Under the pieces are notes generated by a model. That model did no database searches. It was not told the origin of the DNA and worked only from the letters and a program-made list of their open reading frames with translations. 26,901 nt of DNA from a virus, in IMG/VR virus record IMGVR_UViG_3300035680_002150, positions 1-26,901 of that record; one strand, 5' to 3'. Below, piece after piece: positions 1 through 7,434 of this stretch (positions are counted from its first letter, which is position 1; each line of letters begins with the position of its first letter). The translations under genes and the position numbers were made by a program.

Positions 1-373
1 CTACCCAATCAAATAAATTACAATTATAAGGTTTATCCTTAATCACTTGATACACTACATTCATCTTTTCTTTGATATCCAAATCAGTATACAATTTTCG
101 ATGATAAATATTCCCTAAACCTTGATTGACATATTCATGAATCACTTTAGATAAAGGAACTATTTCTACACCAAAATGATACTTTTTGTCAATGGCATCT
201 ACAAATGGTTCTCTTCCCGATTCCAACAAATAAGTTCCTGTTAGACTGGGATCGATACAAACAGGATCTACTAATACAAGTCCTACATGAGAGTACTTGG
301 AATCAGTACCTAATTCAATGACTTTGGAATACCAACAATTACTTGTAAACAATAACAAATCACCGGTTTGCAT
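1..373 (-). CDS. Permuted NlpC/P60 (YiiX/poxvirus G6-like) hydrolase, 3' end outside window
   Basis: A minus-strand frame opens at an ATG ending at 373 and stays open for 124 codons to the left edge, so the C-terminus is missing. It begins with MQTGDLLLFTSN, then WYSKVIELGTDSKYSHVGLV, and near the edge has YNCNLFDW. A GDLLLF start, a catalytic-type His in SHVGLV and a Cys placed after it are the order seen in circularly permuted NlpC/P60 papain-like enzymes (bacterial YiiX, poxvirus G6R). These cleave or transfer on amide or lipid ester bonds; the substrate here is unknown. It lies 13 bases after the stop of the 303-aa gene on the same strand. The fold call is good; the activity is inferred. 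Confidence 0.7.
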   Translation of the reverse strand, partial: MQTGDLLLFTSNCWYSKVIELGTDSKYSHVGLVLVDPVCIDPSLTGTYLLESGREPFVDAIDKKYHFGVEIVPLSKVIHEYVNQGLGNIYHRKLYTDLDIKEKMNVVYQVIKDKPYNCNLFDWV

Positions 374-386
374 TTTATTTAATCTC

Positions 387-1298
387 TTATATTTTAATCC
401 ATTTATTTTCATACCAAACATATTTACCGTATATGGTTTCTTTTGGTCTTTCCGATTTGATATACATGACTTTATCTTTCCCTTCTTTGACATATTTGAT
501 GATATTTTTCTCATCATGATCAAATTGTCGATGCAACATTATGGTTTCTTGATCAGTTATCACTTCCGGTAAAACCTTTTGTAACTTTTTACCTGTACAC
601 AAAGGACATTGGATATAAGGACAAGATCCTTCAAAGATACACTTGACTTGACTTGGTGACTGGATGTATTTAAAAAATAGATGAGGTTGGTTTTGACGTT
701 CTTTGGTCAAATGAATATTTTGAAATATAAACTGATGAGAGTTATAAATATCAAAGTCATACCCTTTGTTATTCACTTCATTCAAATAGACTTTGGTTTG
801 AGAATCAAAACATTTGATTTCAGATGCAGCATCTACATAATGAATATATTTTGCATCGGATAAATCCAAATCATACATTAAATCGTTAGACTTGATTTTG
901 TATTGAGAAGCATAGGATTGGTTGATAGAGGATGAACCAGGAATAAAATTAACCAAAGTTTTATAGAGTTGAAGATCAGGTTGATGCACTTCAATCGATT
1001 CTTCCACTGGAAAAGAAAAAGATGTGTCTTTCATCATTGAACTATATAAATCGGAAGTATGAAGAGTCATTCGACCCGTAATGGAAAGGGAGGAAGCGGT
1101 AAAATAATAACTAGTTACTTTGATTTTGATACAAGGATCAATCGATTGTGAGGAAGAATGATTGATAAAAGTAAAACTTGTTTTAGGTAGTAATATTTTA
1201 GCTTCTTCATCCGTATAAATGATATTTTCAATAGATTCATCCATAGATTCATCCAAATATTTTTGGGAAAAGGAAGATATAAATTTTTCAAAAGACAT
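387..1298 (-). CDS. Unknown 303-aa protein with the shared KVMYIK/GKYV C-terminal module
   Basis: No known family was recognised. The protein starts MSFEKFISSF and has an acidic stretch with DESMDESIENI near residues 17-27. A Cys cluster (CIFEGSCPYIQCPLC) lies around residues 218-232 and could bind zinc. The last ~45 residues contain a Lys-rich lead-in, KVMYIK, then YGKYVWYENKW; this matches the C-terminus of the 630-aa protein ending at 3250 (KVMYIK, SGKYVYDFNSDRW) and, more loosely, the 179-aa protein at 5186. The three may therefore share a small beta-rich module used for binding or virion incorporation. The start codon is divergent from the HAD gene at 1337, with a 38-base AT-rich gap holding a TCTA/TAGA promoter-like word. 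Confidence 0.75.
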   Translation of the reverse strand: MSFEKFISSFSQKYLDESMDESIENIIYTDEEAKILLPKTSFTFINHSSSQSIDPCIKIKVTSYYFTASSLSITGRMTLHTSDLYSSMMKDTSFSFPVEESIEVHQPDLQLYKTLVNFIPGSSSINQSYASQYKIKSNDLMYDLDLSDAKYIHYVDAASEIKCFDSQTKVYLNEVNNKGYDFDIYNSHQFIFQNIHLTKERQNQPHLFFKYIQSPSQVKCIFEGSCPYIQCPLCTGKKLQKVLPEVITDQETIMLHRQFDHDEKNIIKYVKEGKDKVMYIKSERPKETIYGKYVWYENKWIKI

Positions 1299-1321
1299 TG
1301 GAATAATCTAATTTTATATTT

Positions 1322-1325
1322 TCTA
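1322..1325 (+). promoter_or_regulatory. Candidate late-type TCTA promoter word
   Basis: TCTA lies in a run of A and T, 11 bases before the ATG of the HAD gene. A TCTA core in AT-rich flanks about 11 bases upstream of start codons is described, from memory, as the late motif of Cafeteria roenbergensis virus. TCTA or its complement TAGA recurs before other starts here (2923, 5142, 5725, 20489, 25852). In AT-rich DNA such a short word is weak evidence by itself. Confidence 0.35.
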
Positions 1326-1336
1326 AAAAAATCAAA

Positions 1337-1852
1337 ATGTGTTTATCACCAACTCATCCATCTTTCCAATCTTATAATCAAGAAATCCAAACCATCCTTC
1401 AATCCAATCAACCCTATTTTGAAAAATATATTCAAGAAAGATATACACATAAACTTCCAATGGTAATCTTTGATATCGATGATACATTGCTATCGACTGT
1501 TGGGATGGGGGAAGCTTGTTTCTTAACTTTACCTAGAATCAAACCTGTAGTTGAGTTTTATTATTGGTTGAAAAGAAAAGGGTATCGAATTGTCTTGATA
1601 ACAGCTCGACAAGAAAACGTAGAAGCGATTACCAAAGCCAATTTACAAAAAGAAGGAATTGTTGGATACGATCATTTATTTACAAGAAACTTATCTGATA
1701 TGTATGTACCCATTGGTAATTATAAATTAAATAAAAGAAAAATGTTATCGAATCAATATGATATTGTTGGAAATATAGGAGATCAAATTACTGATTTTTA
1801 TGGTGGGTATAGTGGTCGAATCATCAAACTTCCAAATTATTCTCTTGGTTAA
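1337..1852 (+). CDS. HAD-superfamily phosphatase (acid phosphatase class B/IIIB-like)
   Basis: This 171-aa protein shows all HAD motifs. VIFDIDDTLL (residues 43-52) carries the nucleophile Asp46 and the acid/base Asp48. LITAR (87-91) is motif II. KLNKRKML (130-137) supplies the motif III Lys. VGNIGDQITDF (144-154) gives the metal-binding acidic residues. The spacing and ITAR form resemble the HAD IIIB / plant acid phosphatase group, whose members remove phosphate from small molecules, using Mg2+. There is no signal peptide or membrane segment, so it should act in the cytoplasm or virus factory. About 40 residues precede the first motif. The natural substrate cannot be told from the sequence. 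Confidence 0.85.
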   Translation: MCLSPTHPSFQSYNQEIQTILQSNQPYFEKYIQERYTHKLPMVIFDIDDTLLSTVGMGEACFLTLPRIKPVVEFYYWLKRKGYRIVLITARQENVEAITKANLQKEGIVGYDHLFTRNLSDMYVPIGNYKLNKRKMLSNQYDIVGNIGDQITDFYGGYSGRIIKLPNYSLG

Positions 1853-1866
1853 ATTTTAAAACAATG

Positions 1867-1936
1867 AATTTATAATGTAGGTTATTGATCCAGCAAATCC
1901 TTAATTCAACGGTCTTTTTTGGTACTTTTGGGTTAT
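1867..1936 (-). repeat. Diverged copy D of the intergenic ~70-base repeat
   Basis: Read on the minus strand from 1936 to 1867, this aligns without gaps with 15329-15398; by eye about 45 of 70 bases match. The strongest shared blocks are AGTACCA, GACCGTTG and CCTACAT, all at the same offsets. It lies between the convergent HAD gene and the Pro/Gln-rich gene. Confidence 0.55.
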
Positions 1937-1965
1937 GACAGAGGAGGATTTTTCATCTTCCAAAA

Positions 1966-1991
1966 GATTTTTAAACGTTATTTTAAAAATC
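1966..1991. terminator. 3' hairpin, 10-bp perfect stem
   Basis: GATTTTTAAA and TTTAAAAATC pair perfectly around a 6-base loop (cgttat). It sits roughly midway between two converging genes (stops at 1852 and 2085). Mimivirus transcripts end and are polyadenylated at such hairpins, so one palindrome could serve both directions. Confidence 0.55.
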
Positions 1992-2033
1992 GTGTTTTAG
2001 TGCGTAGCTTAATGCTATATTAAATGGTTGATC

Positions 2034-2075
2034 CAACGGTGAAAAAGTGTTCCTTTGGGTAATAACTCAGGACGT
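2034..2075 (-). repeat. Diverged copy C of the intergenic repeat
   Basis: On the minus strand, ACGTCCTG (from 2075) followed by CCCAAAGG and CACCGTTG aligns without gaps to 15317-15358 (ACGTCCTG, CTCAAAGG, GACCGTTG). By eye 33 of 42 positions match. It lies 9 bases from the stop of the next gene and has the same orientation as copy D. Confidence 0.55.
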
Positions 2076-2084
2076 ATTTTTGGT

Positions 2085-2843
2085 TTAAGCAACAAATTTA
2101 GATTCTAGTTTGGCTGGTTTTTTAGATTTGGATCCATTATAAAATTTCATATCTTGAGATTGTTGTTGTCTCAATAGATTTGGATGAATAGGGGCTTCTG
2201 GTTGAGGAGGAGGTTGAGAGGGTACATTTGGATAAGCATAATTTGGCATATAGTTTTGAAGAGGATAACCAGTAAATTGGGGTGGCTGGTTAGGATTATA
2301 ATTATTGGGATAAGGTTGTGGTTGAGGATTATAGTTTTGTGGATTAAATACAGGTTGTTGTTGCTGTGTAGGTTGAACTTTGGGTTGAGAAAAAGTATTT
2401 GGATAAGGTTGTTGTTGCGGATTAGGTTGTTGATAATTATTCGGTGCACCATAGAACCCATTTTGTTTTACAGGAGGAGTGGGTTGTGGAGGAGGTTGTA
2501 ATATAGGTGCTTGAATAGAAGAAAACACATTACTTTTCTTAGGTTTCTTTCCTTTATCCATGGGAATAGATCCCAACTTTTTATCAGCTTCAGAAGAGAA
2601 TAAAGTAATGTCACAATCATTTTCTTCATCGTGATAATAATAACAACCTGCAATATCATTGGATTTATATTTTTTCCACATTCCATGTTTCAAATCATCG
2701 ACAGAAACAAAATAGATTTCTTTGGTACCAGGAAAATAACAAATAATTGATTTTGTAATCTTTTGAAATTCCATTAAAAATGTTTCTAAACCTACTCTTT
2801 TTGGAATTACAAAGTTAACCGAAGATAAATTCACTCCAGACAT
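2085..2843 (-). CDS. Unknown protein with Pro/Gln/Asn-rich low-complexity tail
   Basis: This is a 252-aa protein. The start chosen is the ATG ending at 2843 (MSGVNLSSVNF); an in-frame ATG 23 codons upstream would run into the promoter region shared with the GRF gene. Residues 1-95 look globular (VIPKRVGLETFLMEF, then IYFVSVDDLKHGMWKKY and a Tyr/Asp-rich patch). Residues ~110-235 are almost entirely P, Q, N and Y (repeated QPNPQQQPYPN-like words), which implies disorder and possibly condensate formation or a matrix/tegument role. The end is basic (KSKKPAKLESK). No family was recognised. It is divergent from the GRF-finger gene with a 79-base gap. Confidence 0.8.
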   Translation of the reverse strand: MSGVNLSSVNFVIPKRVGLETFLMEFQKITKSIICYFPGTKEIYFVSVDDLKHGMWKKYKSNDIAGCYYYHDEENDCDITLFSSEADKKLGSIPMDKGKKPKKSNVFSSIQAPILQPPPQPTPPVKQNGFYGAPNNYQQPNPQQQPYPNTFSQPKVQPTQQQQPVFNPQNYNPQPQPYPNNYNPNQPPQFTGYPLQNYMPNYAYPNVPSQPPPQPEAPIHPNLLRQQQSQDMKFYNGSKSKKPAKLESKFVA

Positions 2844-2922
2844 TTTTAATACCTTTAAGATATTCCTTAAGACCCAATAAAAAGTTAATGAAAAAATAAA
2901 TTGAAAAAACAAGATTAGAAAA

Positions 2923-3219
2923 ATGGATTCTTCTTTCGTACAATGTCAATGCGGTGCCCCTTGTTCTCAATTTACAGTTAAAAAACCTGGTCCAAACCAA
3001 GGTCGACCTTTTTTTACTTGTGCCCACAAAGTATGCAAAACATTTATTTGGGGGGATGAAGAAAAACAAGAATCAACTACACCTGTATGTAAATGTAATC
3101 AAAGATCTATCAAGCTTCAAGTGAAAAAAGATGGACCTAATCAAGGAAGATATTTTTATAAATGTAAAGAAAACCATTGTAACTTTTTTGAATGGGCTTT
3201 AGAAACCAATGAATATTAA
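2923..3219 (+). CDS. Small protein with two tandem GRF zinc fingers
   Basis: The 98-aa product consists of two zf-GRF modules and little else. Finger 1 spans residues 8-46: CQCG, then KKPGPNQGRPFFTC and CKTFIWGD. Finger 2 spans 56-91: CKCN, then KKDGPNQGRYFYKC and CNFFEW. Each has the CxC...C...C ligands and the Gly-Arg-Phe/Tyr core that names the family. GRF fingers bind single-stranded nucleic acid in topoisomerase III, APE2 and NEIL3, usually as tails of enzymes; a free-standing tandem pair suggests a small ssDNA/RNA-binding accessory for viral repair, recombination or transcription. TAAATTGA, one base off the early box, lies 18 bases before the ATG, and GATTAGAAAA abuts it. It converges with the 630-aa gene over a hairpin. 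Confidence 0.9.
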   Translation: MDSSFVQCQCGAPCSQFTVKKPGPNQGRPFFTCAHKVCKTFIWGDEEKQESTTPVCKCNQRSIKLQVKKDGPNQGRYFYKCKENHCNFFEWALETNEY

Positions 3220-3246
3220 ATTTTTTATGAGTCAATCATAAAAAAT
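3220..3246. terminator. 3' hairpin, 11-bp perfect stem
   Basis: ATTTTTTATGA and TCATAAAAAAT pair perfectly around a 5-base loop (gtcaa). It begins on the base after the GRF gene's stop and ends 3 bases before the stop of the minus-strand 630-aa gene, so it is placed to end both transcripts. Confidence 0.75.
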
Positions 3247-3249
3247 AGT

Positions 3250-5142
3250 TTACATCTTCTTTTCTTGTTTACCAGTGATCACCCATCGGTCCGAGTTGAA
3301 ATCATAAACATATTTACCCGATACCTCTGAACCATTTTGGGATCCCTTGATATACATTACCTTTTGACCTTCCTTTTTGGTAAACTTGACATGGAATTGA
3401 TCGTATTGTTCAGCATGAAGATCATCCCAAACCGATGACTGAGTATCTTCTCCTCGAATGATCTTTGTTCCAATCTCATCCGGTAAATCCGATTTGATAA
3501 TGATTCCTCCTACACCAGGAACAACACTTCGTGGTACAATTGCTCCACCCACAGAGTAACCTAATCCATACGAAGGATAAACGGTTCCATAGGATGGGAC
3601 AACGGATCCAACAGAGGGTACAACTGCTCCTAAACTAGGAACCACAGTTTGTAAACCATAAGAAGGAACAACTGATTGTACACCAACAGATGGGACTACA
3701 GTTTGTAGATTATATGAAGGGACTACAGATTGTACACCGACTGAAGGAATGACTGATTGTACACCGACTGAAGGAATGACAGATTGTACACCAACTGAAG
3801 GAATGACTGATTGTACACCAACTGAAGGAATGACTGATTGTACACCGACTGAAGGGATGACTGCACTGACACCTCCGATAACTGATCCGACAGAGGAAAC
3901 ATAAGTTGTAGGTGGGACAACAGCAACGCTACCCACGACAGAAGGAACATAACCTAGTCCAAGTCCAACGCCACATCCAAGTCCTACTCCGTATCCACAA
4001 GATCCAAGACCATAGGTACCGTAACTTCCCCATAGTCCTCGTCCGTATCCTAATCCCCAAGCGACTCGTCGTACATCAGTTTCATTATGCATCTTATCAA
4101 TCACATCATAGTAATCATTGGTTGTCTTAGCAACTTTGGTTTCAATCACAGGAACTTTATCGTTCATGGTTCGACCATAGATGGTATCATTTTGAGTCAC
4201 ACCGATAATCATTTGATTGGCTTCTACACAATACTTGTCTGAAACCATGATATTAGATCTTCGTACATCATTGACTTGAACGGGTTCTCCTTTGCATAAA
4301 TCAACCGATTTGACTGCAGTAGAAACATCAATCATATAGACTCGATTGACAGAGGTTTCTGTAGTCTCATCTTTAACATTGACATAGGCAATATAAGGAG
4401 AGTCAAATGACTTGACGACTTCAGGTTTCAATCCAATCAAGTTGAGCTTTTGAACGGCAGTAGAAGTCAATAAAGATAAGACTTGTTCTAATTCATCTTG
4501 AGTAGGACTAGATTCTTTGAATACAGGTGCCTTTTGATTGACTTGTTGTTGTAACTTTTCCAATCTTTCTTTAATGGTTTGAAGAATTTCAGAAGGTGAA
4601 GCAGCTTGTACGGGTTCAGAACCAGTAGGCGAAGGCAAAGGAACGGGCACTGGGGGCAAAGGAACGGGTTCAGGAGGGGAAGGTTGAGGCGGCATAGGAA
4701 CGGGAGTAGTATTTTCACCCAATACTAAATTTCTAAAATAAATTTTATTGATATAATCATTATGATTCATAATCAAATTATCTTTGGTTAAACAATATTC
4801 GGTTACAAAAACATTGGTTAACTCTGTAAATGAGTTCTTGACTTTATCACATTCAGAAGCCTTTTTCAAAGCACCACCTAACTGAATAGTTTGCTTAAAC
4901 TTATTAGTGGGGTCCAATACCACTTGAAGGGCGTCATTGATTTTTTGAAGGGATACTTGTTTATCAGGATAAGCTTTCTTGTACTCATCGACTGCATTGG
5001 CGACGACTTGTTCCAAGACCTTTTTGGCATCTTCAGAAATAGCTTCTTTGTTTTGATTGATTTGATCCATTACTTTGGAATAACCATTTTGAACAACGCT
5101 TTGTAAGGATTGTTCTAATGCTTTACTTGTATTAGATCCCAT
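3250..5142 (-). CDS. Probable N-myristoylated virion protein with VGVQSVIPS repeats
   Basis: The start is the ATG ending at 5142, which gives MGSNTSKALEQ: Gly2, Ser6 and Lys7 fit the N-myristoylation signal well (compare the Src start, MGSNKSK). An in-frame ATG 18 codons upstream would destroy this signal and enter the promoter hairpin. The 630-aa product has a helical N-terminal ~130 residues, a Pro-rich linker (~150-175), a central domain, a Gly/Tyr/Leu-rich stretch (about 360-400), seven or more 9-residue repeats VGVQSVIPS (about 430-520), and a C-terminal module with KVMYIK and SGKYVYDF (about 585-620) shared with the 303-aa protein. A myristoylated helical N-terminus recalls poxvirus L1-type membrane proteins, but that is only an analogy. 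It is likely an abundant membrane-attached virion component. Confidence 0.8.
   Translation of the reverse strand: MGSNTSKALEQSLQSVVQNGYSKVMDQINQNKEAISEDAKKVLEQVVANAVDEYKKAYPDKQVSLQKINDALQVVLDPTNKFKQTIQLGGALKKASECDKVKNSFTELTNVFVTEYCLTKDNLIMNHNDYINKIYFRNLVLGENTTPVPMPPQPSPPEPVPLPPVPVPLPSPTGSEPVQAASPSEILQTIKERLEKLQQQVNQKAPVFKESSPTQDELEQVLSLLTSTAVQKLNLIGLKPEVVKSFDSPYIAYVNVKDETTETSVNRVYMIDVSTAVKSVDLCKGEPVQVNDVRRSNIMVSDKYCVEANQMIIGVTQNDTIYGRTMNDKVPVIETKVAKTTNDYYDVIDKMHNETDVRRVAWGLGYGRGLWGSYGTYGLGSCGYGVGLGCGVGLGLGYVPSVVGSVAVVPPTTYVSSVGSVIGGVSAVIPSVGVQSVIPSVGVQSVIPSVGVQSVIPSVGVQSVIPSVGVQSVVPSYNLQTVVPSVGVQSVVPSYGLQTVVPSLGAVVPSVGSVVPSYGTVYPSYGLGYSVGGAIVPRSVVPGVGGIIIKSDLPDEIGTKIIRGEDTQSSVWDDLHAEQYDQFHVKFTKKEGQKVMYIKGSQNGSEVSGKYVYDFNSDRWVITGKQEKKM
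3674..3862 (-). repeat. 27-base coding tandem repeat, seven units
   Basis: Seven consecutive 27-base units on the minus strand encode variants of V-G-V-Q-S-V-[IV]-P-S. The five units from 3728 to 3862 are nearly identical, while the first two (3674-3727) have drifted. Further degenerate units follow down to about 3620. Near-identity at the DNA level points to recent slippage or unequal exchange; the copy number may vary between isolates. Confidence 0.9.
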
Positions 5143-5146
5143 GATT

Positions 5147-5178
5147 TTATTTCTAAAAAATATTTGTTTTAGAAATAA
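5147..5178 (-). terminator. 3' hairpin, 12-bp stem, overlapping next promoter
   Basis: TTATTTCTAAAA and TTTTAGAAATAA pair perfectly around an 8-base loop (aatatttg). It starts 7 bases after the stop of the 179-aa gene and ends 4 bases before the ATG of the 630-aa gene. Each arm contains the TCTA/TAGA word thought to mark late promoters, so the same palindrome may end one transcript and start the next. Confidence 0.7.
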
Positions 5179-5185
5179 GATTTTT

Positions 5186-5725
5186 TTATCCAACAAATTT
5201 ATATTTCTTGGTTACCTTATCATAAATATATTTGGCAACATATTTCTTTCCATCCATGGTTACATGTACGATCATGTATTTGTTTCCATCAGCATCGGTT
5301 TCTGTCTTCACTTCTAGTTGATCAGGATTGATCTTTTTCAAAAAGTTGAGATAATCTTCTTCTTCTACTTCCTTGGGAATCAATTCCACTTGTCGTCGTG
5401 TCACTGGTTCAGTCACATAGACCAAAGGAGGAATGAGGTAAGCAGGAGGAGGGACAAATACAGGTGGGTAGAATTGTCGGAAAGGAAAAGGTCCAGGATA
5501 AGGACGGGGGTAAGGTCCTGGTCTGTATCCACCGTGACCATATCCGCCTCCATAAGGTCCACGACGAGCGGGTTCAACTTCGTAAGCCACTTTCATTTCT
5601 CCACTCATGACTTTTAATGCTGTATCCAATTTGTTAGAAGGTTGTTCTTCAGCGCTGTTATCGGAATCATATTCAACATATTTACTGATATTACGAATAG
5701 ATTCATCCAAAGTATAATCTTCCAT
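5186..5725 (-). CDS. Unknown 179-aa Pro/Gly/Tyr-rich protein
   Basis: No family was recognised. Residues 1-30 are acidic (MEDYTLDESIRNISKYVEYD) and share the DESI-x-NI word with the 303-aa protein. Residues ~55-100 are rich in Gly, Pro, Tyr and Arg (GPYGGGYGHGGYRPGPYP), typical of disordered or adhesive segments. After a Glu-rich bridge, the last ~45 residues (NKYMIVHV, then KKYVAKYIYDKVTKKYKF) look like a looser version of the C-terminal module of the neighbouring 630-aa and 303-aa proteins. Overlap in composition, tail and position suggests that it works with them, probably in the particle. It ends 7 bases before a hairpin. Confidence 0.75.
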   Translation of the reverse strand: MEDYTLDESIRNISKYVEYDSDNSAEEQPSNKLDTALKVMSGEMKVAYEVEPARRGPYGGGYGHGGYRPGPYPRPYPGPFPFRQFYPPVFVPPPAYLIPPLVYVTEPVTRRQVELIPKEVEEEDYLNFLKKINPDQLEVKTETDADGNKYMIVHVTMDGKKYVAKYIYDKVTKKYKFVG

Positions 5726-5742
5726 TTTAATAACTTGAATTT

Positions 5743-7395
5743 TTATTTTCTATTTTTATTGTTTTGAGAGAAAAGTTGAGTTAATCCTGGTTTGTCACAA
5801 CCATATTTTCTTTCCACGTTAAAATTAGAATTTTGTATTCGAATAGGAATAGTGGATGCAATCCCTACGTTACATAAATCAAGTAAACCTACTGTTCTCA
5901 TCTTTAAAAAATCTTGGTACACAGTTTGATGAAAAGCAATCGCAGAGTTGATCAATTCTTCTGTCAAAGGACCGTAGATTGATAAGCCGAAGACAGACCA
6001 TAGATCATCGATCAACGTAAAACAACCAGGTGATTTCAACTTGAATTGAATCAAAGTTTGAAACAATTTGGTTACCAAATCATTATGATCCAACACTCTT
6101 TGAATCAAGTTGGTTTGTCTTTCTGCATCACCTAAATAGTTATGAATATTGATGGTAGAAAATAAAGTATAGTAGGCGAATGACTCGAACTGTACGTAAT
6201 TGGCTAAAAGTTGTGGATTCAAAATATTGATTTGAAGAATTTTATCATAACCTAATTGTAAACCATCAGAAGAAGGAGAAGAGCTACATTCAACTGGGGT
6301 TAAATTTTTACAATCATCCACACACCGCCAACCATATTCCCCTTCAGGAATAGATAGTTTACCAATCACACATCCCGAATTATCATATAGTGTTAATTCG
6401 AGGAAACCATTGATTTTTTTCCAAGATATCAATAAAGGCTTTTGAGAAACACGTGGATACAAAGGATTATTGGCAACTTGTTGACCTGATAAAGGAAAAT
6501 GGATTTGATCTAATCCAATATCTAATTCAGCACAACCCTTTTCTTCCAACTCTGGGTACTTGGTTCCTCCAGTTGGACCAATAGGTATCAAAACCAGTGT
6601 ATTCATAAGTTGGGGTGCCATTGATATAGGTGATGAAGGTAAAGGACAATTGGTGGGAGATGGAATGAGATTTTTACCTGCATTGCATAGAGCCATGATA
6701 CCAACCAAACGCATCTTTAAAAAATCCTCAAATACAGAATTTTCAAAAAGAATGAAATCATTGACAATTGGTAAGGTTAAATCTGTTTTCAATCCACTAA
6801 CTTGTTTCCAAATACATTGCAATGCATCAAAACAAGGAAGATCTGTATTTTTCAAAAAGTTGACTAATAAACAAAAGAGTTGGAATATCAAATTGTATTG
6901 GTACACATAATTTTGTAACAAAGAAGTTCTTTTCTCTGCATCTGTCAAAAGATTATGTGTCGAAATACTAATGCCTAAATAATCATAAGCAGCTTTTTCA
7001 AAAACAACATAATTGGTTAACAATTGAATATTCAAGGCATTGATTTGTAACACTTTGACAAAAGATGTACTGGTACATATTAAAGGAGGAGGAGGCGGCT
7101 GTACACAATCTACTGGGATTTGATCTGCTGGAACCAAACACTTCCATCTAAATTCACATGCTTGAATACATAAAGTGGATAATTCATTCCCAACAGGATC
7201 ATATAAAGTTAGTTGTAAAGCATTATTTTTTTTTCGTTGCCATTGAACTGCCAATGAAGTAGTGGAACAAGTTTGAGGAAAACGAAGGAAATCAGGAGCG
7301 ACATTGAGTTCGGCACATCCACTTGGTTTCGATTCAGGAGAAGCAACGGATCCAATAGGTAAAAAAACCAAGGTATTTAAATATTTACTAGACAT
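5743..7395 (-). CDS. Tandem-duplicated paralog protein (two copies of the LNxQLxxYVQFE domain)
   Basis: This 550-aa protein contains the same unknown domain twice, at about residues 1-262 and 263-550. Each copy shows, in order: NTLV near the start, GCAELN or GCAELD, a beta-rich L-x-L-T-L-Y-D stretch, a W-[KR]-C motif followed by Pro, ILQIN-x-LNxQLL-x-NYV-x-FE, HN-L-x-DAE, and DFLKMR-x-VG followed by LCN-x-G. The end has GCDKPGLTQL. The following two genes upstream (245 and 222 aa) each hold one copy. Nothing in them matches an enzyme family known to me; conserved Cys and aromatic residues with beta character suggest a structural protein. Codons are AT-rich, unlike the 222-aa copy. Confidence 0.8.
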   Translation of the reverse strand: MSSKYLNTLVFLPIGSVASPESKPSGCAELNVAPDFLRFPQTCSTTSLAVQWQRKKNNALQLTLYDPVGNELSTLCIQACEFRWKCLVPADQIPVDCVQPPPPPLICTSTSFVKVLQINALNIQLLTNYVVFEKAAYDYLGISISTHNLLTDAEKRTSLLQNYVYQYNLIFQLFCLLVNFLKNTDLPCFDALQCIWKQVSGLKTDLTLPIVNDFILFENSVFEDFLKMRLVGIMALCNAGKNLIPSPTNCPLPSSPISMAPQLMNTLVLIPIGPTGGTKYPELEEKGCAELDIGLDQIHFPLSGQQVANNPLYPRVSQKPLLISWKKINGFLELTLYDNSGCVIGKLSIPEGEYGWRCVDDCKNLTPVECSSSPSSDGLQLGYDKILQINILNPQLLANYVQFESFAYYTLFSTINIHNYLGDAERQTNLIQRVLDHNDLVTKLFQTLIQFKLKSPGCFTLIDDLWSVFGLSIYGPLTEELINSAIAFHQTVYQDFLKMRTVGLLDLCNVGIASTIPIRIQNSNFNVERKYGCDKPGLTQLFSQNNKNRK

Positions 7396-7424
7396 ATAAA
7401 TTTTTTATAAGGAAAAAATTTATA
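7395..7424 (-). terminator. 3' hairpin, 12-bp perfect stem
   Basis: TATAAATTTTTT and AAAAAATTTATA pair perfectly around a 6-base loop (ataagg). It begins 10 bases after the stop of the 245-aa gene; its far end includes the first base complementary to the ATG of the 550-aa gene, so it also fills that gene's leader. Confidence 0.7.
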
Positions 7425-7434
7425 GAAATGTAAT

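Noticed and set aside
3912-4130. 72-codon plus-strand frame within the 630-aa gene
   Set aside because: Basic/His-rich antisense shadow with no leader signals.
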